DNA from: Actinomycetota bacterium
GTDB lineage: Bacteria > Actinomycetota > UBA4738 > G016210805
DNA length: 12,365 bases
Direction of reading: 5' to 3'
Assembly: GCA_016210805.1 (NCBI GenBank)
Contig: JACQTL010000046.1
Span: 1 to 12,365 of the forward strand
Part shown: positions 1-7,093 of the stretch, piece by piece
Layout of the letters: the number at the start of each line of letters is the position of its first letter
Numbering within the stretch: position 1 is the stretch's first letter
Position numbers and translations under genes: made by a program
Notes under the pieces: model-generated
Databases searched by the model: none
What the model was told of the DNA's origin: nothing
What the model saw: only the letters and a program-made list of their open reading frames with translations

Positions 1-87
1 CGCCACGTCCTCCCCGATGAAGAAGACGCGCTCGTCCCGTTCCATCTCCTGGGCGAGGGCCACCGCCACGGCGTCGCGATACGTCAT
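1..87 (-). CDS. 2-oxoacid/acetoin dehydrogenase E1 beta subunit (5' part only)
   Basis: Only the first 29 codons are in the window; the gene continues past the left edge. The visible N-terminus reads MTYRDAVAVALAQEMERDER, followed by VFFIGEDVA. This is the standard opening of E1 beta subunits of pyruvate, branched-chain 2-oxoacid and acetoin dehydrogenases: T-x-R-x-A, then R/D-x-x-V-x-x-x-GEDVA. The ATG at 87-85 overlaps the stop of the alpha gene in an ATGA arrangement, so the two subunits are probably translationally coupled, as expected for an alpha2-beta2 E1. An in-frame GTG at 96-94 is a possible alternative start. The fragment cannot tell which 2-oxoacid is used. The family call is firm because of the partner gene; substrate specificity is unknown. 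Confidence 0.88.
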   Translation of the reverse strand, partial: MTYRDAVAVALAQEMERDERVFFIGEDVA

Positions 88-1130
88 CTCCGCCACGACG
101 ACCCCCCGTCGGCCCACACGTCGTCGAGGACGGTCGCGGGATCCGGCGGAGGACCGTTCACGGCCTCGTCGGTGGCCCGGTCCACGGCGGCGGCGACCTC
201 GGCGTCGATCTCGTCCAGCCGGACGGGATCCACACCGTCGGCCAGGAGCCGAGCCCGGTAGGAGGGCACGGGATCGCGGGCCAGCCACGCGGCCACCTCA
301 TCGTCCGGCCGGTACTTGCCGGGGTCGGCCCGGGAATGACCCCCGTGCCGGTACGTCTTGGCCTCGACGAGGGCCGGCCCGCCGCCCTGCCGGGCCCGTT
401 CCACGAACGTCACGGCGAGGCCGTGCACCTCCTCGACGTCGTTGCCGTCGACGATCAGGTATTCCAGCCCGTAGGCGGAGGCTCGATCCGCGGCCGGGTG
501 CTCCACGGCCGTGACGCTCGAGATCGGCGTGTACTCCATGTACATGTTGTTCTCGCAGACGAACACGACGGGCAGGCGCCACACGGCCGCCAGGTTGAGC
601 GCCTCGTGGAAGGCCCCGATGTTGGTGGTCCCGTCGCCGAAGAAGCACACGGCCACCTGACCGGTGCCGAGCTCCCGGGCGGCCCAGGCCGCGCCGGCCG
701 CGATCGGCAGGTGGGCCCCCACGATCGCGTAGGAGCCCATGGCCCCGTGCTCGACGCTGGTGAGGTGCATGGAGCCGCCCTTGCCGCCGAGGATCCCGTT
801 GCCCCGACCGATCAGCTCGGCCAGGAGCGGACCCATGGGGGCCCCGCGGGCCAGCGTGTGGGCGTGGCCCCGGTAGGTGCAGTAGGTCAGGTCGTCGGGA
901 CGCATCGCCTCGGCGAAGCCGGCCGCGATGGCCTCCATGCCCAGGGCGAGGTGGCTGGTCCCCTTGACCAGGTTCTGCATGAACAGGTCGTGGGCCCGCT
1001 TCTCGAACGCCCGGATCTCCATCAGGCGCCGGTAGAGCCGGATCCGCTCCTCCGCCGTCCGTTCGACGGCCCCGGCCCATCGCCCCGGGTCGCCGGTCGT
1101 GCCCTCCCGATCGACATTGACCCCCGGCAT
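84..1130 (-). CDS. Thiamine-diphosphate-dependent dehydrogenase E1 alpha subunit (pyruvate/acetoin type)
   Basis: This 348-aa protein is the usual length for an E1 alpha that decarboxylates a 2-oxoacid, or cleaves acetoin, and passes the acyl or aldehyde unit to the E2 lipoyl domain. The thiamine-diphosphate motif is visible as GDG at residues 165-167 and NN at 194-195. TYRGHAH (about 85-91) precedes it, and the loop YRHGGHSRADP (about 260-270) matches the active-site loop of PDH and acetoin E1 alpha. The region reading FHEALNLAAVWRLPVVFVCE resembles acetoin dehydrogenase AcoA at least as much as classical PDH. The ATG at 1130 is chosen because AGGAG lies 7 nt upstream; the open frame extends to 1157 without such support. 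The gene follows the MFS gene after a 91-bp gap and overlaps E1 beta by 4 bp. No E2 or E3 gene is in view. Family call firm; substrate (pyruvate, acetoin or another 2-oxoacid) open. Confidence 0.93.
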   Translation of the reverse strand: MPGVNVDREGTTGDPGRWAGAVERTAEERIRLYRRLMEIRAFEKRAHDLFMQNLVKGTSHLALGMEAIAAGFAEAMRPDDLTYCTYRGHAHTLARGAPMGPLLAELIGRGNGILGGKGGSMHLTSVEHGAMGSYAIVGAHLPIAAGAAWAARELGTGQVAVCFFGDGTTNIGAFHEALNLAAVWRLPVVFVCENNMYMEYTPISSVTAVEHPAADRASAYGLEYLIVDGNDVEEVHGLAVTFVERARQGGGPALVEAKTYRHGGHSRADPGKYRPDDEVAAWLARDPVPSYRARLLADGVDPVRLDEIDAEVAAAVDRATDEAVNGPPPDPATVLDDVWADGGSSWRR

Positions 1131-1137
1131 CGCCACA

Positions 1138-1142
1138 CTCCT
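1138..1142 (-). promoter_or_regulatory. Shine-Dalgarno site of the E1 alpha gene
   Basis: AGGAG on the minus strand lies 7 nt before the ATG at 1130-1128. It decides between this start and the upstream in-frame ATG at 1157. Confidence 0.75.
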
Positions 1143-1193
1143 GCCACGTTGGTGCAATCGTTTGTCCGGCCGCCGAGGATAGCACCCGGGCCC

Positions 1194-1220
1194 CGGACCG
1201 GCCAGGCGGGAGCCGGTCCG
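1194..1220 (-). terminator. GC-rich hairpin after the MFS gene, candidate terminator
   Basis: On the minus strand CGGACCGGC pairs with GCCGGTCCG, a 9-bp perfect stem plus a possible extra G-T pair, with a loop of about 7-9 nt. It begins 2 bp after the MFS stop codon. No T-run follows, so it is not a textbook intrinsic terminator. It could be a weak terminator, an attenuator or an mRNA-stabilising structure. A poor promoter-like TATCCT lies just downstream, between the hairpin and the E1 alpha gene, but it has no convincing -35 partner. Confidence 0.45.
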
Positions 1221-1221
1221 A

Positions 1222-2493
1222 CTAGGAGGACCCCGGGTGTGCTCGCCCGGCCAGGGCCTCGACCGGGAGGGCCTCCTCGGGATGGCCGGACCACCGCCAC
1301 AGGAGGGTGGCGACGGTCGCCGCCACGAACAGTGTCAACACGCCTCCCCATGCCAGGTCGTACCCGCCGGCGTCGGCCAGCACCCCGAAGACCAGGGGCC
1401 CCACGCCGAACCCGACCGAGGATCCGAGGTGCACTACCCCCGACGCCGCCCCGACCGCTTCCGCACCCACGTCGGCGATCAGGCCGAGCGCCCCCACGGC
1501 GTGCCAGGCCATCATGCTCACTCCGGACATCGCGGCGCCGATCCAGAGCAACCAGACCCCCTGCCCACCGGCGCCCCAGAACGCCGCCGTGGCGGCCACC
1601 GACACCGCGCTGATCGTCGCCAGGGGGGTGGTCACCGTGCGGAAGCGGGCGCCGTGCCATCCCCACACGATCCGCGCTCCCACGCTCACGACCCCGATCA
1701 CGCTCGCCATGAGGCCTGCCTCCGCGGGGGACATGTCCAGCACCTCCTGCCCGTACAGGGGGAGGAAGGCCAACACGCCGGCGACGCCCGTGGCCACGGC
1801 GAAGCCGATCCCGGCCAGCCACCACATCGTCGTCCGCGACCGGCGCGGAAGCGGCTCACGGGGGCGGCGCTCCGGCACCGGCTCCGACCCGAGCGTCGCC
1901 CACAGACCGACCAGGCCCAGCGCGGGGATCACCACGGTGAGCGCCAGGGCGGGCCGCCAGCCCAGGGCCGACGCGGTGACCGGGAGGGCGGCCCCGGCCA
2001 CCAGCACTCCGAGCGGTGGCCCGGCCTGCTTGAAGCCCACCACCGAGCCCCGGTGCCGGGGCGGCACGTGCACGGCGATCAGCTTGTCGGTCGCCGGGTT
2101 CCCCGAGGCGAGCGCCAGCCCCGCCGCCGCGCTGACGGCGAGCATCCACCCGTACGACGGCGAGGTGGCCAGACCCACCGTCGTGGCCGCCGCGACCAGG
2201 AGCAGTCCCGAGGCGACCCGCCGGCCGCCCCAAGCGTCCGCCAGCCGACCGGCCAGCGGTGCCGTCGCCGCGCCGGTCACCCCGAACATCGCGAACAGCA
2301 CTCCGAACTCCGACCGCGAAAGGTCGAGGTCCCCGATCACGAAGGCGGAGAGCACCGCCAGCGCGGACTGGAGGAACGTCGCGGACACCATCGCCACGGC
2401 GAGCACCGCGGCGAAGGCCGTCCGCCACCCTCGACCCCGACGCGCGGGGGGGGCTCGCTTCGGGGACCTGGAGGCCGGCCCCTCCGGGATCAC
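1222..2493 (-). CDS. Major facilitator superfamily transporter, 12-helix type
   Basis: This 423-aa polytopic inner-membrane protein probably moves the substrate or a product of the surrounding pathway. A basic N-terminal tail (residues 1-24) is followed by hydrophobic segments at roughly 25-53, 64-82, 96-110, 115-133, 152-174, 181-200, 223-247, 257-277, 288-307, 311-332, 345-372 and 379-400, giving about 12 helices in two halves. The loop 2-3 signature is visible as GRLADAWGGRR (82-92). A hydrophilic linker (about 201-222) separates the halves. The GTG at 2493 is chosen because GTGA overlaps the stop of the upstream DUF1152-like gene by 4 bp; the open frame continues to 3633 only as a shadow of that gene. 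No clear Shine-Dalgarno site is seen, so translation probably depends on coupling. Substrate cannot be read from the sequence. Confidence 0.9.
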   Translation of the reverse strand: MIPEGPASRSPKRAPPARRGRGWRTAFAAVLAVAMVSATFLQSALAVLSAFVIGDLDLSRSEFGVLFAMFGVTGAATAPLAGRLADAWGGRRVASGLLLVAAATTVGLATSPSYGWMLAVSAAAGLALASGNPATDKLIAVHVPPRHRGSVVGFKQAGPPLGVLVAGAALPVTASALGWRPALALTVVIPALGLVGLWATLGSEPVPERRPREPLPRRSRTTMWWLAGIGFAVATGVAGVLAFLPLYGQEVLDMSPAEAGLMASVIGVVSVGARIVWGWHGARFRTVTTPLATISAVSVAATAAFWGAGGQGVWLLWIGAAMSGVSMMAWHAVGALGLIADVGAEAVGAASGVVHLGSSVGFGVGPLVFGVLADAGGYDLAWGGVLTLFVAATVATLLWRWSGHPEEALPVEALAGRAHPGSS

Positions 2494-3473
2494 GAGGGGG
2501 CGCGGCGCCGGAAGTCCGCCGTCCGGGCGATGCGGGTCTCGGGGAGCCGCCCCAGCTCCACGTAGATGCGCTCGGCCTCCTCGAGCGACTCGGTGTCCAC
2601 GATCCGATTGACGTCCCTGGCCACCGCCGATGCCACGACCTGGGGGTCGAGCGCCCAGACCGGCAGCGTGGCCGGCGTTATCCGGGCCACGTTCCCCCAC
2701 GGCCCCCCCGTGTGCACCCGGTGGAGGCCGAACCGGCCCCGGTTGGCCTCCACGACCAGGTTCCCCACGGGGTCGAAGGCCTTGCCCTGGAGCCGCTCGA
2801 GGAGGGCCACCGCCTCCGGGCTGGCCACGAAGCCGCCGCGGAGGCCCCCGGCCCTGACGACCTCCCCGAAGTTCCGGTCGAGCTCCTCGAGCTCCATCTC
2901 GGCGTCCACCCCGTACCCGGCCAGGCAGAAGTACGCCGCGACGTCCTGCCCCAGCAGGCCGCACAGGGTCAGGTGGTCGGCCAGGACGGTCATCGTCGGG
3001 CGAACCTCGTCCCCCGTCGACAGGCAGTCCGAGCCCACGTCCACGCTCACCACCAGGTCGGCCTCGGCGTGCGCGACCACCGCGGCCAGGCCCTCGACGG
3101 CGCCCCGCCCTCCGCCCAGGAGCGACAGGACGAAGGACAGGCCGCCGGTGCCCTCGGCGAGCACGGCCTCGTGGGGGACCCGCCCGGCCGACCTCGCCTC
3201 CGGCCCCACCAGGACGGCGTGCTCGCCGAGCGGGCGGGCTCCCTCGAGCTCCGCGGGGTCGTAGAGGTCTGGGCCCAGCACGTGGACCATGGGGTCGGAC
3301 TCGGTCCCCGGCTCCGGCCACCACTGGCAGGCGATGCCGCCGTGCAGGACCCGATCCACGCCGATGGTCCTGAGCCAGTGCCCGACCAGGACCCCGACCA
3401 GGCAGTCCCCGCCGCCGCCGTTGCCGATCACGACCGCCGACCTGGACCGGCGGGCGGCCTCCTCGAGCATCAT
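2490..3473 (-). CDS. DUF1152-like protein, copy 1
   Basis: This 327-aa protein resembles the archaeal-type DUF1152 family, whose function is unknown. Supporting features are the glycine-rich N-terminal nucleotide-binding-like loop GNGGGGDC (17-24), the following GGIACQWW (45-52), the central VDVGSD (144-149) with an acidic continuation, FCLAGYGVDAEM (about 182-193), and a C-terminal SLEEAERI segment. The N-terminal part looks like a Rossmann-type strand-loop-helix. No signal peptide or membrane segment is seen, so it should be cytoplasmic. It overlaps the regulator gene by 4 bp (ATGA) and the transporter gene by 4 bp (GTGA). A clear paralog lies at 9612-10622. A second ATG one codon on (3470) is equally possible as the start. 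The family assignment is from memory of conserved motifs; the biochemical role is unknown. Confidence 0.78.
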   Translation of the reverse strand: MMLEEAARRSRSAVVIGNGGGGDCLVGVLVGHWLRTIGVDRVLHGGIACQWWPEPGTESDPMVHVLGPDLYDPAELEGARPLGEHAVLVGPEARSAGRVPHEAVLAEGTGGLSFVLSLLGGGRGAVEGLAAVVAHAEADLVVSVDVGSDCLSTGDEVRPTMTVLADHLTLCGLLGQDVAAYFCLAGYGVDAEMELEELDRNFGEVVRAGGLRGGFVASPEAVALLERLQGKAFDPVGNLVVEANRGRFGLHRVHTGGPWGNVARITPATLPVWALDPQVVASAVARDVNRIVDTESLEEAERIYVELGRLPETRIARTADFRRRAPS

Positions 3474-4186
3474 GGCCCGGCCCCGCCGCCGGCCCCCTCG
3501 GCCTCGCCGCCCGACGGCTCCGGGTCCCGCCGGCCCGTGCGCCGGCGGGCCTCCTGGAGGAGCTCCGAGTCGTAGATGTGGGACTCGAGCGCGGCGAGCG
3601 CGCCCGCCAGGTCGCGGCGCTCCATCGACTCAAGGAGGGGGACGTGGGCGTCGGCCCTCCCCGCGAGCGTCGGGTAGGTCAGGCTGATCTCGGCCACGGC
3701 CAGCTCGATCTGGTCGCGCAGGAGGTTCCAAACGGTGAGCAAGCGCCGGTGCCCGGAGAGCTCGACGATCGTCTCGTGGAACTCCCGGTCCAGGGTCACC
3801 GCGGCGGCTCGGTCTCCGCGCCGGGAGGCCCGCCGCATCCGCTCGACGATTTCGCGGAGGCGCTCGGGTCCGTCGGCCGCCTCGAGCGCCCCCCGGATGG
3901 CCAGGCCCTCGAGCGCCAGGCGGATCGACGCGAACTCCTCCAGGTCCTCCTCCGTGAACACGGGGACCCGGTGGCCCCGGTTGGGCTCGCTCACGACCAG
4001 GCCGGCCTGCTCGAGGAGGCGGAGCGCCTCCCGGAGCGGCCCCCGGCTGATCCCCATCTCCCGCGCGATCGCCGCCTCCGACACGGCCGAACCGGGCTTC
4101 AGGATCCCGCCCAGGATCGCGCTGCGGATCTCCTCGTAGGCCTGCTCGACCAGGCTCGCGGCCTGGAGGGCCCTAAAGGTCGCCAT
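3470..4186 (-). CDS. GntR-family transcriptional regulator, FadR/FCD subfamily
   Basis: This 238-aa DNA-binding regulator is normal in length for the FadR branch of GntR. Residues 10-75 form the winged helix-turn-helix, with the typical YEEIRSAILGGILKPGSAVSEAAIA stretch split over helices 1-2, the recognition region GISRGPLREALRLLEQAGLV (45-64) and a wing ending at GHRVPVF. Residues about 80-210 form the all-helical FCD ligand domain. Its metal/ligand residues are visible as D133 and H137 (DREFH), H181 and H203. The tail (221-238) is low-complexity Gly/Ala/Glu. Family members usually sense small carboxylates and dissociate from a palindromic operator. The gene sits inside the operon, overlapping the upstream ALDH by 14 bp and the DUF1152-like gene by 4 bp, so it probably regulates itself. 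The most likely target is the inverted repeat at 8153-8183. Confidence 0.92.
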   Translation of the reverse strand: MATFRALQAASLVEQAYEEIRSAILGGILKPGSAVSEAAIAREMGISRGPLREALRLLEQAGLVVSEPNRGHRVPVFTEEDLEEFASIRLALEGLAIRGALEAADGPERLREIVERMRRASRRGDRAAAVTLDREFHETIVELSGHRRLLTVWNLLRDQIELAVAEISLTYPTLAGRADAHVPLLESMERRDLAGALAALESHIYDSELLQEARRRTGRRDPEPSGGEAEGAGGGAGP

Positions 4187-5615
4187 GGTCGACCCACACG
4201 CTCTTCAGCGAGGTGTACTCGAGGATCCCGGCCAGACCGTGGTCACGGCTGAAGCCGGAGTGCTTCACGCCGCCGAACGGAACGGCCACGTCGAAGCGGC
4301 TGTAGCAGTTGATCCAGACGGTGCCGACCTGGAGGCGGTCGGCCACCCGGTGCGCCCGTCCCACGTCGGCCGTCCATACCCCGGCGGCCAGGCCGTAGGG
4401 GGTGTCGTTCGCCCGACAGACGGCCTCCTCCTCCCCGGAGAACCGGAGCACCGAGATGACCGGACCGAAGATCTCCTCCCGGGCTATGCGCATCCCGTCC
4501 GCCACGTCCCCGAAGACGGCGGGCTCCAGGAAGTACCCCGGCCGGTCCAGGGGGCGGCCCCCCCAGGCGAGCTCGGCCCCCTCCCCCACGCCGGCCCGCA
4601 CGTATGCGAGGACGCGTTCCCGGTGGCCCTCCGAGATCAGCGGGCCGACCTCGGTGTCCTCCTCGAGCCCATCTCCGATCCGCAGCGCGGCGGCGCGTTC
4701 GGAGAGCAGGGACACGAACTCGTCGTGGATCGCGTCCTCCACGAACAGCCGGGAGCCCGCGGCGCAGTTCTCGCCCATGTTCCCGAACCCCGCCCTGATC
4801 GCGCCGGCGACGGCACCGTCCAGGTCCGCGTCGGAAAACACGATGTTGGGGTTCTTGCCTCCCAGCTCGAGGTGGAGCTTCTTGAAGTTCGAGGCGCTCG
4901 CTCGGATCACGGCCCGGGCCGCCTCCCAGCCCCCCGTGAAGCTCACCATGTCGACGTCGGGGTGCTCGGCCAGGAGGGCGCCGGTGACCTCCCCTCGGCC
5001 GGGGAGCACGGTGAGGGCCCCCGGCGGGAGCCCGGCCAGGGCGGCCAGCTCCTGGAACCGCAGCGCGGTTAGGGGGGTCTCCTCGCTCGGCTTCAGGATC
5101 ACCGCGTTGCCGCAGGCCAGGGCGGGCGCGGTGTTCCGGGCCGCCATGATCAGCGGGAAGTTCCACGGCACGATCTGGGCCACCACCCCCACCGGCCCTC
5201 GCCGGGTGAACGAGAGGTGCCCGGGGATCGAGCTCGGGATCGTCTCTCCGTGGAGCTTCGACGGCCATCCGGAGTGGTAGCGGAACTGCGCGGAGGCCTG
5301 GGGCACGTCGATCGCCCGCGTGGCCCCGATCGGCTTGCCGTTGTCCTGCGTCTCCAGCCGGGCGAGCTCCTCCGCGTGCTCCTGGATCAGGTCGTTGATC
5401 CGCCAGAGCACCCGGCTCCGCTGGTCGGGTGTCATCCCGGCCCAGGCTTCGTCCGCGAGCGCCGCGCGGGCCGTCTTCACGGCGAGGTCGACCTCCTCCG
5501 GCCCGGCCTCCGCCACCGCGGCCAGCGGCTCCCCCGTGGCCGGGTTCACCACCTCCAGTCGGGAGGAGGCGGCCACCTCAAGCCCTCCGATCAGGAGCGG
5601 GCGCACGGCGGTCAC
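4173..5615 (-). CDS. NAD(P)+-dependent aldehyde dehydrogenase (ALDH superfamily), first copy
   Basis: This 480-aa cytoplasmic enzyme should oxidise an aldehyde to an acid. Catalytic residues are present: Asn152 in PWNFP, Lys175 in LKPSE, the general base Glu250 in LELGGKNP, the nucleophile Cys284 in GENCAAGSR, and EEIFGPV near 380-386. The C-terminus PFGGVKHSGFSRDHG is typical of betaine-, aminobutyraldehyde- and hydroxymuconic-semialdehyde-type ALDHs. One oddity is the cofactor loop that usually reads FTGSTxxG; here it is FTGGWEAA (226-233). The GTG start at 5615 is supported by GGGAGG 7 nt upstream and by a 4-bp GTGA overlap with the preceding ALDH; the frame extends to 5765 only as a shadow. 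It differs clearly from the upstream ALDH, so the two likely act on different aldehydes. Substrate unknown. Confidence 0.93.
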   Translation of the reverse strand: MTAVRPLLIGGLEVAASSRLEVVNPATGEPLAAVAEAGPEEVDLAVKTARAALADEAWAGMTPDQRSRVLWRINDLIQEHAEELARLETQDNGKPIGATRAIDVPQASAQFRYHSGWPSKLHGETIPSSIPGHLSFTRRGPVGVVAQIVPWNFPLIMAARNTAPALACGNAVILKPSEETPLTALRFQELAALAGLPPGALTVLPGRGEVTGALLAEHPDVDMVSFTGGWEAARAVIRASASNFKKLHLELGGKNPNIVFSDADLDGAVAGAIRAGFGNMGENCAAGSRLFVEDAIHDEFVSLLSERAAALRIGDGLEEDTEVGPLISEGHRERVLAYVRAGVGEGAELAWGGRPLDRPGYFLEPAVFGDVADGMRIAREEIFGPVISVLRFSGEEEAVCRANDTPYGLAAGVWTADVGRAHRVADRLQVGTVWINCYSRFDVAVPFGGVKHSGFSRDHGLAGILEYTSLKSVWVDHGDL

Positions 5616-7093
5616 GATGCGTCCTCCCGGCCCTCGATCGCGCGGTGCGGGAGGTGGATCGACTTCCAGGTGACGAACGCCTCGAGGCCCTCCTTGCCGA
5701 GCTCTCGGCCGAAGCCCGACTCGCCCATCCCGCCGAAGGGGAGCTCCAGCTCGATCGTCCCCCACTCGTCGATCCAGACGGAGCCCGCGAAGAGGCGACG
5801 GGCCACGCCCAGCGCGGCGTCGAGATCGCCGCCCGAGACGACCCCCGCGGCCAGCCCGTACCGGGTGCCGTTGGCCACGGTCACCGCCTCTTCCAGCGTG
5901 CCCGCCTCGAGCACCGCGGTGACCGGCCCGAACACCTCGTCGGTGACCACCGGGTCCTCCGGTGAGGCGTCCAGGATCACGGTGGGGGCCAGGTACTCCT
6001 CGCCGGGCTCGTCACCCGGAGCGACGAGGACGGCGCCCCTGGCCGCGGCAGCCGCCAGGACCGCCCGGACGCCCTCCGCGTGCCCGGAGTGGATCGCCGG
6101 CCCCACGGACACCTCCTCGTCGTCGGGCGGACCGAGCCTCTGGACCGCGAACCGGGCCTCGATCGCCTCCGCGATGCCATGGGCCCGGGCCGTCCCACCC
6201 ACGACCACGATGCGGCTGGGACAGGTGCAGGCCTGTCCCGTGCGGAACAGGACGCCGGGGGCGGCCACGGCGGCGGCCTGCTCCGGGTCGGCGTCCGGGA
6301 GAACCACGATCGCGCTCTTGCCGCCCAGCTCCATCAGGGTGGGCACGACCCGCTCGGCCGCGGCCCGCAGGACCGCCCTCCCCGTCTCGACGCCGCCGGT
6401 CAGGCTGACCATGGCCACGCCGGGGTGCCCGATCAGGGCGCCCCCCACCTCTCGGTCCCCCGTGAGCACGGCGGTGAGGCCGACCGGCACCCCGGCCTCG
6501 TGGAGCACCTCGTCCAGGATGAAGGAGCTGACCGGGGTGAGCTCGGAGGGCTTCATGATCACACCGCACCCGGCGGCGAGGGCCGGGGCCACCTTCCAGA
6601 TCAGCTCCGATAGAGGGAAGTTCCACGGCCCCAGCGCGGCCACGACCGGGAACGGCTCGGGGACCGTGAGCCCGAGCTTGGACCCGCCCAGGTCCACCGT
6701 TCGTCCCGAGAGGTCTCGGCCGAGCCCCGCGTAGAACTCCAGCAGCTCGGCGCACCATCGGGCGTGGTCCCGGGCCAGGCCCACCAGCATCCCCGCCTCC
6801 AGGCACTCCCAGGCCGCGAGCTCGTCGCCTCGCTCCCGGAGGAGACCCGCCGCCCGCAGGAGGGTCTCGCCGCGCTCCTTCGGGCGGAGGTCCGCCCACT
6901 CGCGCTGGGCCTCCCGCACGGTGGCGACGGCGCGACCCACGTCCGACGGGCCGGCGAAGCGGAACCGGCCCACCTTGCGTTCGGGACGGCCGGGCATCGT
7001 GCGGTCCAGAGACCGGTCCGAGGCCGGGTCGACCTCCTTCCCGCCGACCCGGATCCCCCACGTCCGCTCGGGCAACGCGTCGAGCCGGGTCAT
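5612..7093 (-). CDS. NAD(P)+-dependent aldehyde dehydrogenase (ALDH superfamily), second type
   Basis: This 493-aa ALDH-fold enzyme lies directly downstream of the KARI-like gene. Its signature residues are Asn158 in PWNFP, Lys181 in MKPSE, Glu255 in MELGGKS and the catalytic Cys289 in GQACTCPSR; a second cysteine (291) sits two residues on. The cofactor loop reads LTGGVETG (231-238). The end, PFGGMGESGFGRELGKEGLE, is typical of semialdehyde-oxidising members. It is only distantly like the ALDH encoded next at 4173-5615, so this is not a recent tandem duplication. The ATG at 7093 overlaps the KARI-like stop by 4 bp (ATGA), with GGGAG just before it. It probably oxidises an aldehyde formed in the pathway to a carboxylate; the true substrate is not visible. 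An acylating type is unlikely, because the general-base Glu of hydrolytic ALDHs is retained. Confidence 0.92.
   Translation of the reverse strand: MTRLDALPERTWGIRVGGKEVDPASDRSLDRTMPGRPERKVGRFRFAGPSDVGRAVATVREAQREWADLRPKERGETLLRAAGLLRERGDELAAWECLEAGMLVGLARDHARWCAELLEFYAGLGRDLSGRTVDLGGSKLGLTVPEPFPVVAALGPWNFPLSELIWKVAPALAAGCGVIMKPSELTPVSSFILDEVLHEAGVPVGLTAVLTGDREVGGALIGHPGVAMVSLTGGVETGRAVLRAAAERVVPTLMELGGKSAIVVLPDADPEQAAAVAAPGVLFRTGQACTCPSRIVVVGGTARAHGIAEAIEARFAVQRLGPPDDEEVSVGPAIHSGHAEGVRAVLAAAAARGAVLVAPGDEPGEEYLAPTVILDASPEDPVVTDEVFGPVTAVLEAGTLEEAVTVANGTRYGLAAGVVSGGDLDAALGVARRLFAGSVWIDEWGTIELELPFGGMGESGFGRELGKEGLEAFVTWKSIHLPHRAIEGREDAS
5623..5628 (-). promoter_or_regulatory. Shine-Dalgarno site deciding the GTG start of the first-copy ALDH
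   Basis: GGGAGG on the minus strand lies 7 nt before the GTG at 5615-5613, inside the last codons of the upstream ALDH. It supports the short form of the gene rather than the longer frame reaching 5765. Confidence 0.7.

Noticed and set aside
3016..3023. GTCGACAG inside DUF1152-like copy 1, resembling half of the putative operator
   Set aside because: The partner half is missing (CCCGTCGACAGG) and it lies within coding sequence; probably chance.
1222..3633. An 803-codon frame suggesting a fusion in front of the transporter
   Set aside because: The upstream half is an out-of-frame reading of the DUF1152-like gene; the GTGA junction at 2490-2493 gives a normal-length MFS protein.
5616..5765. 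N-terminal extension of the first-copy ALDH
   Set aside because: It overlaps the end of the other ALDH in another frame, is Arg/Pro-rich, and the GTG at 5615 has a good Shine-Dalgarno site.
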